A DNA stretch of 64,000 nt from the NCBI GenBank assembly GCA_003290165.1, contig QNQO01000556.1, forward strand, positions 372,001 through 436,000. Reading direction: 5' to 3'. This DNA comes from Berberis thunbergii. Lineage: Eukaryota > Streptophyta > Magnoliopsida > Ranunculales > Berberidaceae. Shown piece by piece: positions 1 to 11,039 of the stretch. The position numbers and the translations under genes were made by a program. Each line of letters opens with the position of its first letter. Position 1 is the stretch's first letter. Below the pieces are notes generated by a model. That model had not been told where the DNA came from. It ran no database searches and saw nothing but the letters and a program-made list of their open reading frames with translations.

Positions 1-628
1 GGTCGCCCACGATCAGGTGGCGCTCATAGAGCGAAAGCTGGCGGGGGCACGTCTTGGTTCTTTCTCACGTTCTTGGATAACTTGATTTGTTGATAACGCA
101 GTGCATAGAGCATGCAAGGGCTATTGATACTGTATAGACTTCGTCGAGGGTGGTCGAGGCTATTCAAGACAAGTTCGCTTCTGATCTCGAAATGTCCGAA
201 GTTGAGCTGGATAGGTTGCGGTCCCATATGACTGTTGCTGAGAAGGAATTGTCAGACCGAAAGGCTGAGCGTGATGATGCCAATCGTTCTATCGAAGAGT
301 ATTATGCCAGTCTCAAAGTTTCTCTGTCGCCAATTGCTCAACTGAATTATGAGTTTATTGCAACCAAATATGCGGTTTCTACTAGACTTACAGTCATCGA
401 GAATGAATTGGTATCTACTCAAGCCGAGCTTTCATCTGTACTGAAAGTCTAAAGGCTACAGAAGCTGCGGATTGGAAAAGGGTTGTCGATGGTCGTCGTG
501 ACTTTCTGGATTTTCTTGAGACACAAGGCTTGGATTTAACCAAATATTGTTGCTACACCGAGCAAGTATTTGAGGATGTAAAGGAAATCATTTCTGATTC
601 GCCGAGTAATCCTGTTGTCGAAGAATAG
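1..628 (+). pseudogene. Tat-element antisense accessory ORF (aORF), partial
   Basis: The coding frame runs opposite to the pol genes of the element that follows (pol is on the minus strand, ending near 1199). It is open from the window edge as a charged, Glu/Lys/Leu-rich stretch that looks like coiled coil, continues through a readable block at 150-452 and, after a one-base shift near 440-452, on to a TAG at 626-628. Tat-lineage Ty3/gypsy elements are known to carry such an ORF antisense between pol and the 3' LTR, sometimes with a plant-mobile-domain N-terminus; only the coiled-coil C-terminal part is in the window. Function in the element is unknown. The frameshift makes it a pseudogene. 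A host gene fragment is a less likely alternative because position and orientation fit the Tat pattern. Confidence 0.6.
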
Positions 629-799
629 TCTAAGCTTGCACCATCTAGCGATGCTGCTGCTAATGCTGATGTTCCTTCTTAAATTTCTCTTTTGGCTCCT
701 TTGTAATATTTTCTTTTTAGAAGATCATTTGAAACTTATATTTTGGATTTGTTGTGTCTAGTATGTCTAGCTTATTAGTTTTTTTTTTTACTTTCGACA

Positions 800-1130
800 T
801 TCCTGGCAGAATTCTGACTCGTTCGTCCGATTTTTTGTGAATGGCTTCAGTATTCAACATACTAATTGTGTATAAGCTCTTTTCTTTTATGGACTCCAAC
901 TCGTTTGTCCGGATTTTTGTGAATGGCTTCAGTGTTCGACATAGTACTAGTCGTGTGGAAACTCTTTTTATGGAATCCAATTCTATTTCTGGATTACGAT
1001 GTCGTACATTATAGCCGACGAGAAAAAGTCATGCTCGTATGTCCTGGTACTTTATTACTTTGTGGTTGATCAAGCCAAAATTTTCTTGTTTATCTCCGAC
1101 TCGTTCGTTCCGGTACATATATTTATTTGT
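800..1130. repeat. Tat 3' spacer with degenerate ~82-bp tandem repeat
   Basis: The region between the antisense ORF and the integrase end is noncoding (about 640-1198). Inside it a block with 'tgtgaatggcttcagt' recurs with an 82-bp step (841 and 923), a third partial copy follows about 81 bp later (970-995), and a degenerate piece appears near 1096-1115. Variable tandem repeats between pol and 3' LTR are typical of Tat elements. Confidence 0.6.
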
Positions 1131-1198
1131 TGCTCGATATTCTAGTTGTGCTGAGTATTTTCACTAGTTAGATTTTCAGTCTAACTTCTTCGTCCCGA

Positions 1199-2270
1199 CT
1201 AAACTTTTGTCGTTTGAACTCGAGATAGAGGGTTGAGCGAAGAAGTTGATTGATAACATCGTTTTAGGTGCTCTACATTCCACGGACGTGGTAGCTTTTC
1301 ACCCTCGTTTTCCAACCAGTATGTCCCTAGTCTATTGATCTTTATTACTTTGTACTGTCCTTCCCAATTTGGTTTAGCATGCCCGCGCCTGGTTCCTTTG
1401 TGTTGAGCTTGACTTTTCGGATCACCCAATCACTGATGTTGAAAATGCAGGTTCTCACCTTTTATTGTAATATCCGACCATATACTATTGGTAGGATGTT
1501 GTTTTGAGAGAAGCCGCTTCTCCCTTTTCCTCGAGAAGGTCCAACTCAACTCTCAACGCTTCGACGTTATCTTCTGTACTGAATTCTTCTATCTTGAATG
1601 TCAGCATACCAATTTCCACGGGTATCATTACTTCGGACCGGTACGCGAGAGCGAAAGGGGTTTCTCCTATCATAGTTCTTTTTGTTGTTCTGTATGCCCA
1701 AAGGACACCAAGTAACTCGGATGTCCACAATCCTTTCGCTATTTCGAACATTCTTTTGATCAATTCCAAGATTGTTCTATTGGTGACCTCGACTTTCCCA
1801 TTCGTCTGTGGATGGGCGAGTGCCGAGAAGTGTTGTTGGATGTTCAGGTTTTCACATAACTCCTTGACCTTCATGCCTTCGAATTGTTTCCCATTATTCG
1901 TTACAATTACCCTTGGGATCCCAAATCTGCATTTTATGTCTTTCCAAAGGAACTTCTCGACTTGGGTTTCTCCTATATTTGCTAGAGGCTCTACTTCTAC
2001 CTACTTAGTGAAGTAATCTACTGCCATGAGGATAATTGTTTTTTTGTCGGATACAGAGAGTGGTCCTACGATGTCCATTACCCATTGCGCAAATGGTCAG
2101 AGGCTACTAACCATGATCAGGTTCTGTCCTGGTATGTGAGTGTATGGGGAAAATCTTTGACATTTTTCGCATGTGGGAACGACTTTGTGAGCATCTGCTT
2201 CCATCGTTGGCCAGTAGTATCCTACTGTGAGTGTTTTATGGGTTAGCATTCTTCCTCCTGGGTGATTCCC
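1199..2270 (-). pseudogene. Ty3/gypsy (Tat) integrase
   Basis: This is the integrase end of a minus-strand pol. Reading from 2270 downward one sees an HHCC-type zinc-binding region (His-rich start, then a CEKC pair near 2150-2170), the catalytic core with WVMDIVGPL, then TNNGKQF, then GKVEVTNRTIL near 1790, and a C-terminal chromatin-distal part ending with KPNWEGQYKVIKI and PRPWNVEHLKRCY near 1230. The second catalytic Asp is replaced by Asn (TNNG where TDNG is expected). Two in-frame stops stand where Trp is expected (before PFAQW and after FTK), both TGG to TGA/TAG type changes. The enzyme would insert element cDNA into host DNA; this copy is dead. Confidence 0.85.
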
Positions 2271-2398
2271 ACATGTGCCGTGGTGGATTTCTTGTAGGAC
2301 ATAGTCAACATCTTCGGGTGAATGGCATCTTAGTAAGGACTGGTGGTGGATCTTTTGTAGAGTTTGTTGTTAATCATCGTGTATCGTGCTGCCTGATT

Positions 2399-2950
2399 TC
2401 ACAGTTTACGGGCCTCCATCTTATTTGTTGGGAGTTCTTCGTTTAATATATATTCTAGAATTGGAATTGTCCAATTGTTTTCTTGATTTGTGGCGCATGC
2501 TTCTTCCACCTGGTTCTCAAGTATGGAACTTCCTTGCATCATGACGAGTGGATTATCATTCTCTATGGCTTGTGGTGCTTCATTTGCCAGTTCATCGACT
2601 CTTTTATTCTCCGCCCTTGTGCACCGTTGAAGTATTGCAGTCTGGAAGCCTTCTATCAATTTAGTAGTGTTTTGGTAGTTGGCTTTCATTCGGGCGTTTT
2701 GACTTGGATTTCGCCATTCAATTGATTGACCATCAATTAGAATCAGTAAAGACATTGATGTCTTTTATTCCAAGTCTTTTGCTAATTGCAACCCGACTAT
2801 CACTGCTTCGTACTCGGCTTCGTTGTTTGAGGCTTTAAAATTGAATTTTATTGCCTTTTCCAACGTGACACCCTCAGAGTTGTACAGTACCAATCCAGCT
2901 TTGCTTCCGGCCTCGTTGGATGCTCCGTCACAGTGGAGGATCCATCAATG
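2399..2950 (-). pseudogene. Tat second RNase H (archaeal-type) domain
   Basis: Read on the minus strand from 2950: an HCDGASN segment, then SKAGLVLYN, then NNEAEYEAVIVGLQLAKDL, then VFTDSN, followed by a Lys/Asn-rich tail reading to 2399. The DG, E and TDS positions are the usual acidic residues of RNase H. Tat elements carry this extra, plant-specific archaeal-type RNase H between the first RNase H and integrase. A stop (TAA) after the LAKDLE segment and a frame change before the tail break the gene. Confidence 0.75.
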
Positions 2951-3080
2951 GGTAGTCTGTGATTTGCCCTTCTTTATTTTTGCTTTCGACCTGTTGATCA
3001 TTGTTCCCTATAAATTTCGCGATGAAATATGCCAATGCTTGGGCTTTGATCATGGTTTTGGGGGCATAGCTAATATCGAA

Positions 3081-4300
3081 CTATCCAAGTTCTACTGCCC
3101 ATTTCACCATTCTTCCCGATAAATCCGGTTTGTGCAACACTGAATAAACTGGCTGCTCGGTCATGACTATGATTGGATGTGCTTGGAAGTATGGTCGTTG
3201 TTTTCTTGAAGACACGATTAGGGCAAGTGCCAACTTTTCTAGAGGCGGATAGTTGATCTCTGCAACTGCAAGTGTTTTGCTGATGTAGTTCACTGGCTTT
3301 TGTGGGCCCTTTTCCTCCCGTACTAGCATTGAGCTTACCGCATGGTCAAACACAGTTAAATATAAATACAATACTTCCCCCATGTTCGGTTTCGTTAGTA
3401 GTTCAGTGCTCCCCACATATGCTTTAAGCTTTGTAAAGATTTTTCGCACTCTGCATTCGACTCGAATGTCTTGTTTTCTTTCAAAAATTTGAAGAAAGGT
3501 AGACATTTAGACATTTCTCAAAGGATTTGGAAATGAATCTGTTCAAGGCCGTTATTTTTCCATTAAGACTTTGTACACTTTTTATGTTTGTTGGTGACTG
3601 TATGTTGAGAAGTGCCTGTATTTGTTTTGGGTCAGCCTCAATTCCTCTTTGATTGACCATGTACTTAAGAAATTTTCCTGATTCTACCCCAAATATGCAC
3701 TTCTCCGGATTTAGTTTCATTATGTTTTTTCGCAGTTGGGAGAAGGTTTGCTCGAGATCTGTGATGTGGTCCATTCGGCGTGAACTTTTGGCAAGCATAT
3801 CATCAATGTAAACTTCCATCGTCTAACCGATTTGATCCTTGAACATTTTGTTCACCAACTGTTGGTACGTAGCTCCCGCGTTATTCAATCTGAAGGGCAT
3901 TACCTGATAGCAGTATGTACCCCTTTCCATTATAAAGATGTATTTTCTTGGTTGGGAGGGTACATATGTATCTGATTGTACCCGGAGTACCCTTCCATAA
4001 AGCTCTGCAGGTCGTGTCCGGTTGTTGCATCCACTCTCTGGTCTATTCATGGGAGTGAAAAACTGTCTTTTGGACAGACTTTGTTCAGATTGGTGTAGTC
4101 CACACATACCCTCCACTTTCCATTTTTTTTCTTCTTTACTAATGAGGTGTTGGCTAACCAGTCTTCTTAGTGAGCTTTTCTGATCATCCCTGCATTAAGT
4201 AGGTAGTGCATTTCCTCATTTATTGTTTGATTACATTCTGGAGCCTCCAGCCTTATTTTTTGTCGGATCGGCTTCTTGTTCGGATTCACTTGTAATTTAT
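3081..4300 (-). pseudogene. Ty3/gypsy reverse transcriptase and first RNase H
   Basis: In minus-strand order: conserved RT block with YCYQVMPF and NNAGATYQQLVNKMF (3840-4000), active-site MEVYIDDMLAKSS (about 3780-3819), the thumb with PEKCIFGVESGKFLKYMV, then the connection and RNase H with VSSMLVREEKGPQKPVNYIS and SGRMVKWAVELG down to 3081. The YIDDM box and the spacing are typical of Tat RT. The frame is broken near 3820 and 3500 and upstream of 4116. The product would copy element RNA into DNA. Confidence 0.85.
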
Positions 4301-4848
4301 GAGAAATGACTAACGAGTCTATTCCCACCATGTCCTTCATCGTCCATGCAAAAACATCTTGATTATCTTTCAGCAGTTGGATTAGTTTCTCGGCGAGCTC
4401 TAAGGGAATCTTTGTGCCAATCCGAACTGCTTTCTTTTCTTATTGTCCAAGTAGACCACGACTGTTTCTTCTTCCGACTATTCAGTCTTCGGTCGATCCC
4501 GCGGACTGTTCGAAACCGTGTTAGCATATGAGAGGTGGAGGCTTGTCTGACCGGGTTGCTGTGAAAGATCTTCTGATCGTTGCAGTAATTGCTATTTGTG
4601 GGGAACTTTTATCATGGCGTAGTGACACTCGCGGGTCGTTGGTTGATTTCACTTGATTCTTTCGACACCATTATCTATATGGTACTTCAAGCACTAGTGC
4701 ATGGTTGAGGACACTGCACCCATTTTGTGTATCCAAGACCTCCCGAGCAGTATGTTATATGCAGAAGAAACATCAACAACAAGAAAGTCCATCAATAACA
4801 CTCGTTGTTTACCTGGTTTTTCTGATTTAACTAATAGTTGGATCATCT

Positions 4849-5211
4849 CTAGTGGGCGATATTGTTCCCCGCTGAAACCATCATTGATTGATTGCTAGGT
4901 GAGAACATATCGTCAGTGAACCGCATCCTTCGAAAGGATGTCAGGTACAGGAGGTTGGCTAAGCTACCCGTGTCGACCAGTATTCTTTCAATTTTCCACT
5001 TGGCTATCAACATTGAAATTACTAAGGCATCATTGTGCGTGAAGTTAACTCCATCTGCATTTTTGTTGGAGAATGTCAGAGTCATTTGCTTCGTTCTTAC
5101 GCATTGTGCAGACGACACTTGGTATCTAATATTTGCCCGCAAATCTCTGACTACTCGCTTCCAGGATCGATTTGATTGCTCTTCCCCAGCTGCACCATGC
5201 AAGACGTACAT
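4849..5211 (-). pseudogene. Ty3/gypsy aspartic protease
   Basis: The minus-strand frame contains FTHNDALVISMLIAKWKIERILVDTGSLANLLYL, shown here by its key piece VDTGS, the catalytic triad of a retropepsin, near 4990. Upstream is a basic, Ser-rich gag-protease linker. The protein would process the gag-pol polyprotein. It lies between gag (higher coordinates) and RT (lower coordinates) as expected for this element. Confidence 0.8.
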
Positions 5212-5214
5212 TAG

Positions 5215-5925
5215 CTCATTTGATTGCCCTCCCGACGTGATTATTTCGTCTTCGGACCCTCTCAGCTTAACGAATTCTCCAAGTCATCCTTATCTGAGAT
5301 GGCGTTCGATCTCGTCTCTCAAGTTGTGGTAGTCTTCGGTATCGTGTCCATAGTCTTTGTGGAAGGAGCCGTATTTGCTTTTGTTTCGTCTGTCTGGGTC
5401 TCATCTTTGGCGGCCACTTGACATCTTCCCATTTTGCTATAGCTTTAAGGACTTCATCTCGACTTGTTTTTAAAGTTGTGAATGATTTCCCCGCTTATCG
5501 TTCATGTTTGGACCTCTTTGATTGTAGCCTTCCAGGCTTTCTTTGATTGAATTCAAGATTGTTATTGGTCCGGATGTCTCTTAAGCTGGGTGCTTTCTTC
5601 TCGAGACTTGTTGCCCTCCAGGTCTTGGGTAAGTTTATCCACCATTTTGATCATGTGGTTCATCTGGGTCATGAACATCTCGACATGAGGGTCCAAGGTG
5701 ATTCCCCAAGGTGTCAAAGGCATCTGAATCATTATACATTGCGGCCCCCTTCTTTCTGGCGATTGGTCCGACGATTGTCACTGGATTGATATCATGAGAT
5801 AGGTTGTGTCGATTATTGCCAAATTGAGGGTTTTTAGAACATTCCATTGATTTTGATAGCTTCTTGATTGTTGATCAAATCCTAGTGAGTTTTATTACTG
5901 TGGATCTTCTTTGAAAGGAAACTTG
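5215..5925 (-). pseudogene. Tat gag remnant
   Basis: Between the protease and the primer-binding site the minus strand shows short broken frames rich in Arg, Asp and His, for example at 5635-5847. Position at the 5' end of the internal region is the main reason to call this gag. No continuous gag protein or zinc knuckle can be read. Confidence 0.55.
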
Positions 5926-5929
5926 TCGT

Positions 5930-5947
5930 TCCCCAGGGACAATGCCA
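5930..5947 (-). other. Primer-binding site, tRNA-Asp-like
   Basis: On the minus strand the 18 bases begin TGGC and end CTGGGGA, resembling the tRNA-Asp-type site used by Tat/Ogre elements (TGGCGCC...GGGGA), with several C-to-T type differences. It sits three bases inside the LTR end at 5951. Confidence 0.65.
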
Positions 5948-5950
5948 AAC

Positions 5951-6484
5951 TGATGCATCTAAATCTCATCCTCCTGTGAGTTTGACTTGCAAAACAGATG
6001 TTAGACATCTAAAAACCACCTTTTTGGTGGCTGAAGGCACTCCGATGCTTAAGTCAGCAACTTTGTTGGAGAATGAAGTAAATATGGACAAAGTTTAGTT
6101 AAAGTTGATACCTTGGTTGATTTTTCCCTTTACCTTATATAATGGTCGCAATTAATTCTCTGTGTGACTTAAGCATGTGAGATGCAACGAAATGAGATGT
6201 TCTTCGTAACAATCTCCTTCTTTATGAATATGTGTTCGTGGAGGCGCAACTCCCTCCACGACTGTTTTCTTATGCAACATTTATCTTATTTATAAGAGAT
6301 TTCGTTCGGATTTGAATTTGGGCCTTAATTATGATTTCTTTCAATGCGCCTTCTTTGGGCTTTTATGTTTGGTGTTGCCTTCTCTGGGCTTTATGAACGA
6401 GCCCATTTTTGGGATACTTGATCCTCGTGATGGGTGGTTTCTGCCACGTGTATGGTTGTGATGACGGTCTATTTTGATGTATCA
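5951..6484 (-). repeat. 5' LTR of the minus-strand Tat element
   Basis: The plus strand starts TGATGCATC at 5951 and ends GATGTATCA at 6484, an inverted pair with one mismatch, with the primer site directly adjoining on the internal side. Length 534 bp. No protein is encoded. The partner LTR lies left of the window. Confidence 0.65.
6287..6294 (-). promoter_or_regulatory. TATA box in LTR
   Basis: TATAAATA on the minus strand, about 190 bp from the outer LTR edge, is suitably placed to start element transcription toward gag. Confidence 0.45.
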
Positions 6485-6540
6485 TCAGTGCATATACTAG
6501 TAATTTCTATGGTCTGTACAAGTGCCAGGATTTGCCCCAT

Positions 6541-6790
6541 TGTAACACCCATGTGTGGGCGAGATGTGAGGTTGGCCGACTACCTTTTGTGGGCGGGTAG
6601 AGGCTGACGTGCCTTGAGTGGGCGGGCAAAGGCTGGCAGGCTACTTATGTGATATAATCTCACATCGCCTGGGTGAAGGAGAGAAATAAGTTACTTATGT
6701 GCGAGTTCGTATCCCCTTGGTATGACACATTTTAAAGTCGTGAGGTTGGTTAAAAAAGACAATATCATACCATGTGAATCGGTCATTACA
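6541..6790 (-). repeat. Solo LTR (250 bp)
   Basis: The stretch starts TGTAACACCC and ends GGTCATTACA, the TG...CA form of LTRs. It contains the widespread plant LTR motifs 'tctcacatcgcctggg' (about 6657-6672) and 'ttttaaagtcgtgagg'. The same second motif, in the same orientation, occurs in the LTR at 31803-32346. Flanking bases CCCAT and ACCAT agree in four of five positions, consistent with a decayed 5-bp target duplication. No internal region remains. Confidence 0.5.
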
Positions 6791-7242
6791 ACCATTGGCC
6801 TAATGAATCCAACACATCCTTTTGAAAAAGTGCCTAAATTCTTAGCATTTATTGATAGTGGAAAAATTGCGCTCTCAACTAAGAACTAGTGTTTCCACGC
6901 ACGCTACGCATGGAAAAATTATTATTGTATTTGTACTTTTGCATTTAAGCTATTTCAAATATACATAATTTTATTTTTCAAATACACATATAACATAATT
7001 ATAAAAACATTGAGAAAAAAATGTTTTTGAACGTTTGTGTGTGATACACATAATCTGATTATTACTATTTTTAATTCTAAAATCAGAATACAACTTTAAT
7101 GTGTGTAAAGCTATAATTACAAAGTACAATCTAAATTAGGCAATGAATAATAGCCGATTACATGTATAAATATACTAAATTGTTTATTTTTTATAACATT
7201 ATTAAGAGATAAAAGTGAAAAAGGCCATGTACTCATGTCTTT
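6791..7242. other. AT-rich spacer, no feature seen
   Basis: AT-rich sequence between the solo LTR and the pararetrovirus. No coding frame, repeat or RNA gene was recognised. Confidence 0.5.
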
Positions 7243-7566
7243 GTGGTAAAACTCAAACATGAATATTTACAACATATTAAACAATCAATCTCTAAAAAAG
7301 AAATTTCTGATAATATTAAGCCCTTTTATAATCATCAAGAAATTCTCAATAGATTCCAATCTACTAAACAACAACCTATTACCACACAAGATTTACAACA
7401 ACAAATAAATTCAATGAAAAAAGAAATACAACAACTTAAACAAGATCATTCTCAATTAGCAGATGAAGTCTTAGGTCTCCAATATCAATAGATTGATTAT
7501 ACAAATCAACCTTCAACTTCACAACAAGATGATCTTACAAATCAACTTTCAACTACACACTTATCT
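7243..7566 (+). pseudogene. Endogenous caulimovirid: coat-to-protease linker
   Basis: A Lys/Gln-rich frame at 7243-7491 with a heptad-like pattern (coiled coil likely, residues 45-75) directly precedes the viral protease. In caulimovirids of the florendovirus type the polyprotein order is movement protein, coat protein, protease, RT, RNase H, so this is the end of the coat region or a linker. A TAG at 7489-7491 interrupts it and the frame resumes with Thr/Ser/Gln-rich codons. Very AT-rich codon use matches the rest of the viral locus. Confidence 0.5.
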
Positions 7567-7980
7567 TTGACAACCGAGGAACCCCAATTTCTAAATTTAA
7601 TCAATCAAATCAAATTTCATAAGTGGTATATTAATATAACTCTTGTTATAAACAAAGAATACCATTTCAATACTACTGCATTAATGATTCCTTCAAAATA
7701 TTTTGAAAAAACCAAACAACAATTATTTGCAGCTAATACGGAGAAATTACTAATCAAATATAAATTATCCAATGCACATATATGCCACAATAAACTATGT
7801 ATTAAACAAGACTTTTTATTAATTAAAAATATGGTTCAGGATATCATTCTATGAACTCTTTTCTTAACAAAAATATACCATTTCCATGTTATTGAAAATG
7901 GTATTCATACGAGTATTCTAGAAAAAGATATAATCTTCCATTTTTTTACTAAAACCCAGAATTACTGATATCAATATATT
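7567..7980 (+). pseudogene. Endogenous caulimovirid: protease region
   Basis: The readable part (7567-7851) resembles the retropepsin-like protease of plant pararetroviruses: a YHFNTTAL strand followed by a Lys-rich helix, KYKLSNAHIC, and a hydrophobic strand before a stop at 7852. The catalytic D-S/T-G triad is missing where it should follow the NTTAL strand, so the copy looks internally deleted there. Reading continues out of frame toward the RT. Confidence 0.6.
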
Positions 7981-8149
7981 AAAACAAACAAATTGTTATC
8001 TTAATTTTATTACTAAAAAATTTAAACAAATAAATTACCTAAAAGAAGAAATTGGCTACCATTGTACTAAACATCAATTAAAAAACAACAAAATACAGCA
8101 ATATTGGACAATTAAAACTCAAACTCCAATCAGAACTCTATTCTAATTT

Positions 8150-9478
8150 TTCCAATGATTTTTGGAATCGAAAGCATCATATGGTTAGATTACCCTATGA
8201 ACCAAATTTTAATGAAAAAAAGATTCCTACAAAAGCCCGTCCTATTCAAATGAACATTGAACTAATAGAATACTGTAAACAAGAAATTCAAGATTTAATT
8301 TCTAAAAAATTGATTACTCCAAGCAAATCTCCCTGAAGTTGTTCTGTTTTTTATGTTCGTAAGGCTTGTTATTAACTACAAACCCCTTAATGAAGCTTTA
8401 CAATGGATTAGATATCTCATTCCAAACAAACGCGACCTTATTAAATGTTTACATCAAACCACCATCTTTTCAAAATTTGATCTTAAAAATGGATTCTGTC
8501 AAATCCAGATCCATCCTCAAGATCGTTATAAATGTTTTTAATGTCCCTTTTGGCCATTATGAATGGACTGTTATGCCATTTGGTCTAAAAAATGTTACAT
8601 TCGAATTAAAAAACATTATGAATGATATTCTTACTCCTTTTACCCACTTCTGAATCGTGTATATCGATGATATATTAATCTTTTCAAAAACCTTGGATGA
8701 ACATTGGAAACACTTATACCAATTTTATCAAATTATCAAATCAATTGGTTTGGTTTTATCACCCACAAAAATTGATTTATTTCAAACCAATGTTAGATTC
8801 TTAGGTCATAAAATTCATTTTGGAACTATTACACCTATTACTAGGGCAATCAAATTTGCAGATAATTTTTCAGATGAAATTAAAGACAAAAATCAATTAC
8901 AATGATTTTTAGGTAGCCTAAATTATGTTTCTGAATTTTACCAAAATCTACGTATATTGATCAAGCCTCTTTATGATAGGTTAAAAAAGAACCCTAATCC
9001 ATGGTCCTCTCTTCACACCCAAATTGTCAGACAAGTTAAAACTCAAGTTAAGAGTCTTCCTTGTCGTGGTATCTCTGATCCTACCGTTTTCAAAATTGTT
9101 GAAATGGATGCGTCTGATGTCAGGTATGGGGGTATTCTTAAATAAAAAGCCAAAAATTCCTTGTCTGTCCAGTTGGTTCGTTTTCATTCTGGTAAATGGA
9201 ATACTACTCAATTAAATTATTCCACTGTAAAAAAGGAATTACTTTCAATTGTTTTATGCATCTTGAAATTTCAAGATGATTTATTAAATCAACCATTTTT
9301 ATTACAAACTGATTGTAAATCAACAAAAGAAATTTTAAAAAAAGGATGTTTAATAAAATCTTTGCTCGTTGGCAGGGTTTACTTTCTGCTTTTTAATTTT
9401 CAGATAAAATATATAAAAAGAGAATCCAATTCTCTGCCAGATTTTTTGACAAGAGAATTCCTTCAAAATCAGCCATGA
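8150..9478 (+). pseudogene. Endogenous caulimovirid: reverse transcriptase and RNase H
   Basis: The plus strand reads RT motifs in order: INYKPLN, FSKFDLKNGFCQI (about 8470-8510), PFGHYEWTVMPFGLKN, the active-site YIDDILIF at about 8658-8680, then FLGHKIHFG and the RNase H region with an EMDASDVRYGG acidic motif near 9100 and LLQTDCKSTKEIL near 9300, ending with DFLTREF at 9455-9478. No integrase follows, which fits a pararetrovirus rather than an LTR element. Breaks: frameshift near 8540, TGA just before the YIDD box (8652-8654), TGA near 8903, TAA near 9143. The protein would copy pregenomic RNA; this copy is inactive. Confidence 0.85.
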
Positions 9479-10640
9479 GTTCTCAATCTTCGTCTTCAAA
9501 GCCACCTTCTCCTCAACCTCGATCAAAATATCATTATGCTATGAAACCAGCAATTCCATCCAAACTCAAGAACCCTTTATCTTATGCTCTTTCCCTTTCA
9601 AATCCTTATACCCCTCTCTCAAGAGAAGAAAAAATTGCTTCTTCTATGTCAATTGTAAAAAAAAACCCTTACCAAAAACTCCAAATCCTTATTTCACAAA
9701 AACCAATTTTGAATCAATTTCTTTGATCGAACCATGTTTTCACTCTATCTCAAATGATCCAAACATTCTAGCCAAACATCTTTTTGATCCTTTACCCAAA
9801 TTTGAAGATTTTGATGTCCTCAAAACAAGTGAATTCTATGAGTTCATACTGGTCGATTTTGACTCAATATTGATTACTCATCACAAATATCCTTCTAACC
9901 CAAATAGGATCACCCATTCAAAGTGCCAAATCCTCAAAATCCTTTCTGAGCTGGATTGGAAAAAACATTCATTACCACAAAAGGTTTTCAGTCAATTACA
10001 ATCCTCAATCCTACAATTGTCTTGATTACAAACAAGTCTGGTACAAAATTTTCTTGCTTCCTACCGCCGAATGCTCCATTCTTGGTTTTTCCTATTTTGA
10101 AAAATGTTCTCTTCCAAATCAGTTCCATTATGGTTCCAAGACACTTGGTGGAGTTTTTATGGTCATGTTCAAGACATGCTTCCTTCTCCAGTTCTTGAAG
10201 GATGGACTCTATTCAAATCCAAATTCCATGGTCCTATTCCTCGGGCAGAGCAAGTTCCTTCACTTTTTTTTTTTATCAAATTCAATCTTGCACAGATTTG
10301 TTGTTGGGATTATGTCTCAACTCCTATTCCCAATCCTTGTCAGTCGGCAAATCTCCTCTATAGATTTTTCGTAGATTTAAAGTTAAATGGTGGTCACAAT
10401 TTGATCACTCTGATGTAACCAAAGATGCAGTCAACAAATTCTTCCAAATTCAAGATCTTCCTCCTAAATCAGCTCAAATGGATCCTATCCATCAAACTAC
10501 ATCTAAATCAAAGCTTCTCAAGCAGCACATAAAAGCTCAACTTCAAAAAAAGCCTACAAAAGCTCAGTTTCTAGAAACTTGGTCCTAGATTTGTTCAACT
10601 GATAGTTTCGACGAATAAAAAGATTCAACAGTACCCGATA
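9475..10640 (+). pseudogene. Endogenous caulimovirid second ORF, function unknown
   Basis: An ATG at 9475 overlaps the RNase H stop by four bases. The start is Ser/Pro-rich, followed by YHYAMKPAIPSKLKN and YTPLSREEKIAS, then broken frames at 9723-10025 and 10026-10600 with several Trp-rich pieces (for example WFQDTWWSFYGHVQD near 10120-10170 and KWWSQF near 10390). Florendoviruses carry a second ORF of unknown function after the polyprotein, and this fits in place and size. At least two frame breaks are visible (near 9725 and 10025). I cannot assign a biochemical role. Confidence 0.55.
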
Positions 10641-10780
10641 ATGAAGACGACTGCTTTGGCATTTTTTCTCCAACAGCATGATTCCTCTTAAAGAGCATAT
10701 TTGAGTCATTATGATTCTAGAAGCCCATTATTACAAACGACAAGCTTCCTATTAAGTTTGTTCCCCACTCAGCAAAAAGA

Positions 10781-10900
10781 CAACCAAAGCATCTTCAACA
10801 GTTTTTCCACTTATCAAAAGCAACCAAAGCATCTTGAACAATTTTTCCACTCATCAAAAGCAACCAAAGCATCTTCAGCAGTTTCTCCATTTAGCAAAAG
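10781..10900. repeat. Three 40-bp tandem repeats upstream of viral promoter-like region
   Basis: The start 'caaccaaagcatctt' recurs at 10781, 10821 and 10861, an exact 40-bp step. A partial copy precedes. The block lies in the noncoding gap after the viral second ORF, where caulimovirids have their main promoter. Confidence 0.75.
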
Positions 10901-11035
10901 CAAATAATATTCGCACTCAATCACTTCAATTATTCACAAGACAACAAATAATCTGCAATAATATAAGTCCCCTACCTCTTCTTTCTTTTATTTAAGCTTT
11001 GTAGTTCCTCATTAGGGCTGAGGACGAATTTTAGG
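10901..11035 (+). promoter_or_regulatory. Candidate caulimovirid promoter/leader
   Basis: Downstream of the 40-bp repeats is an 'aatataagtcccctacctcttc' stretch (about 10959-10980; TATAAG core at 10962) followed by 'ttttatttaagc'. Position, TATA-like core and pyrimidine-rich start region resemble the pregenomic-RNA promoter of plant pararetroviruses. Activity is unproven. Confidence 0.4.
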
Positions 11036-11039
11036 AATG

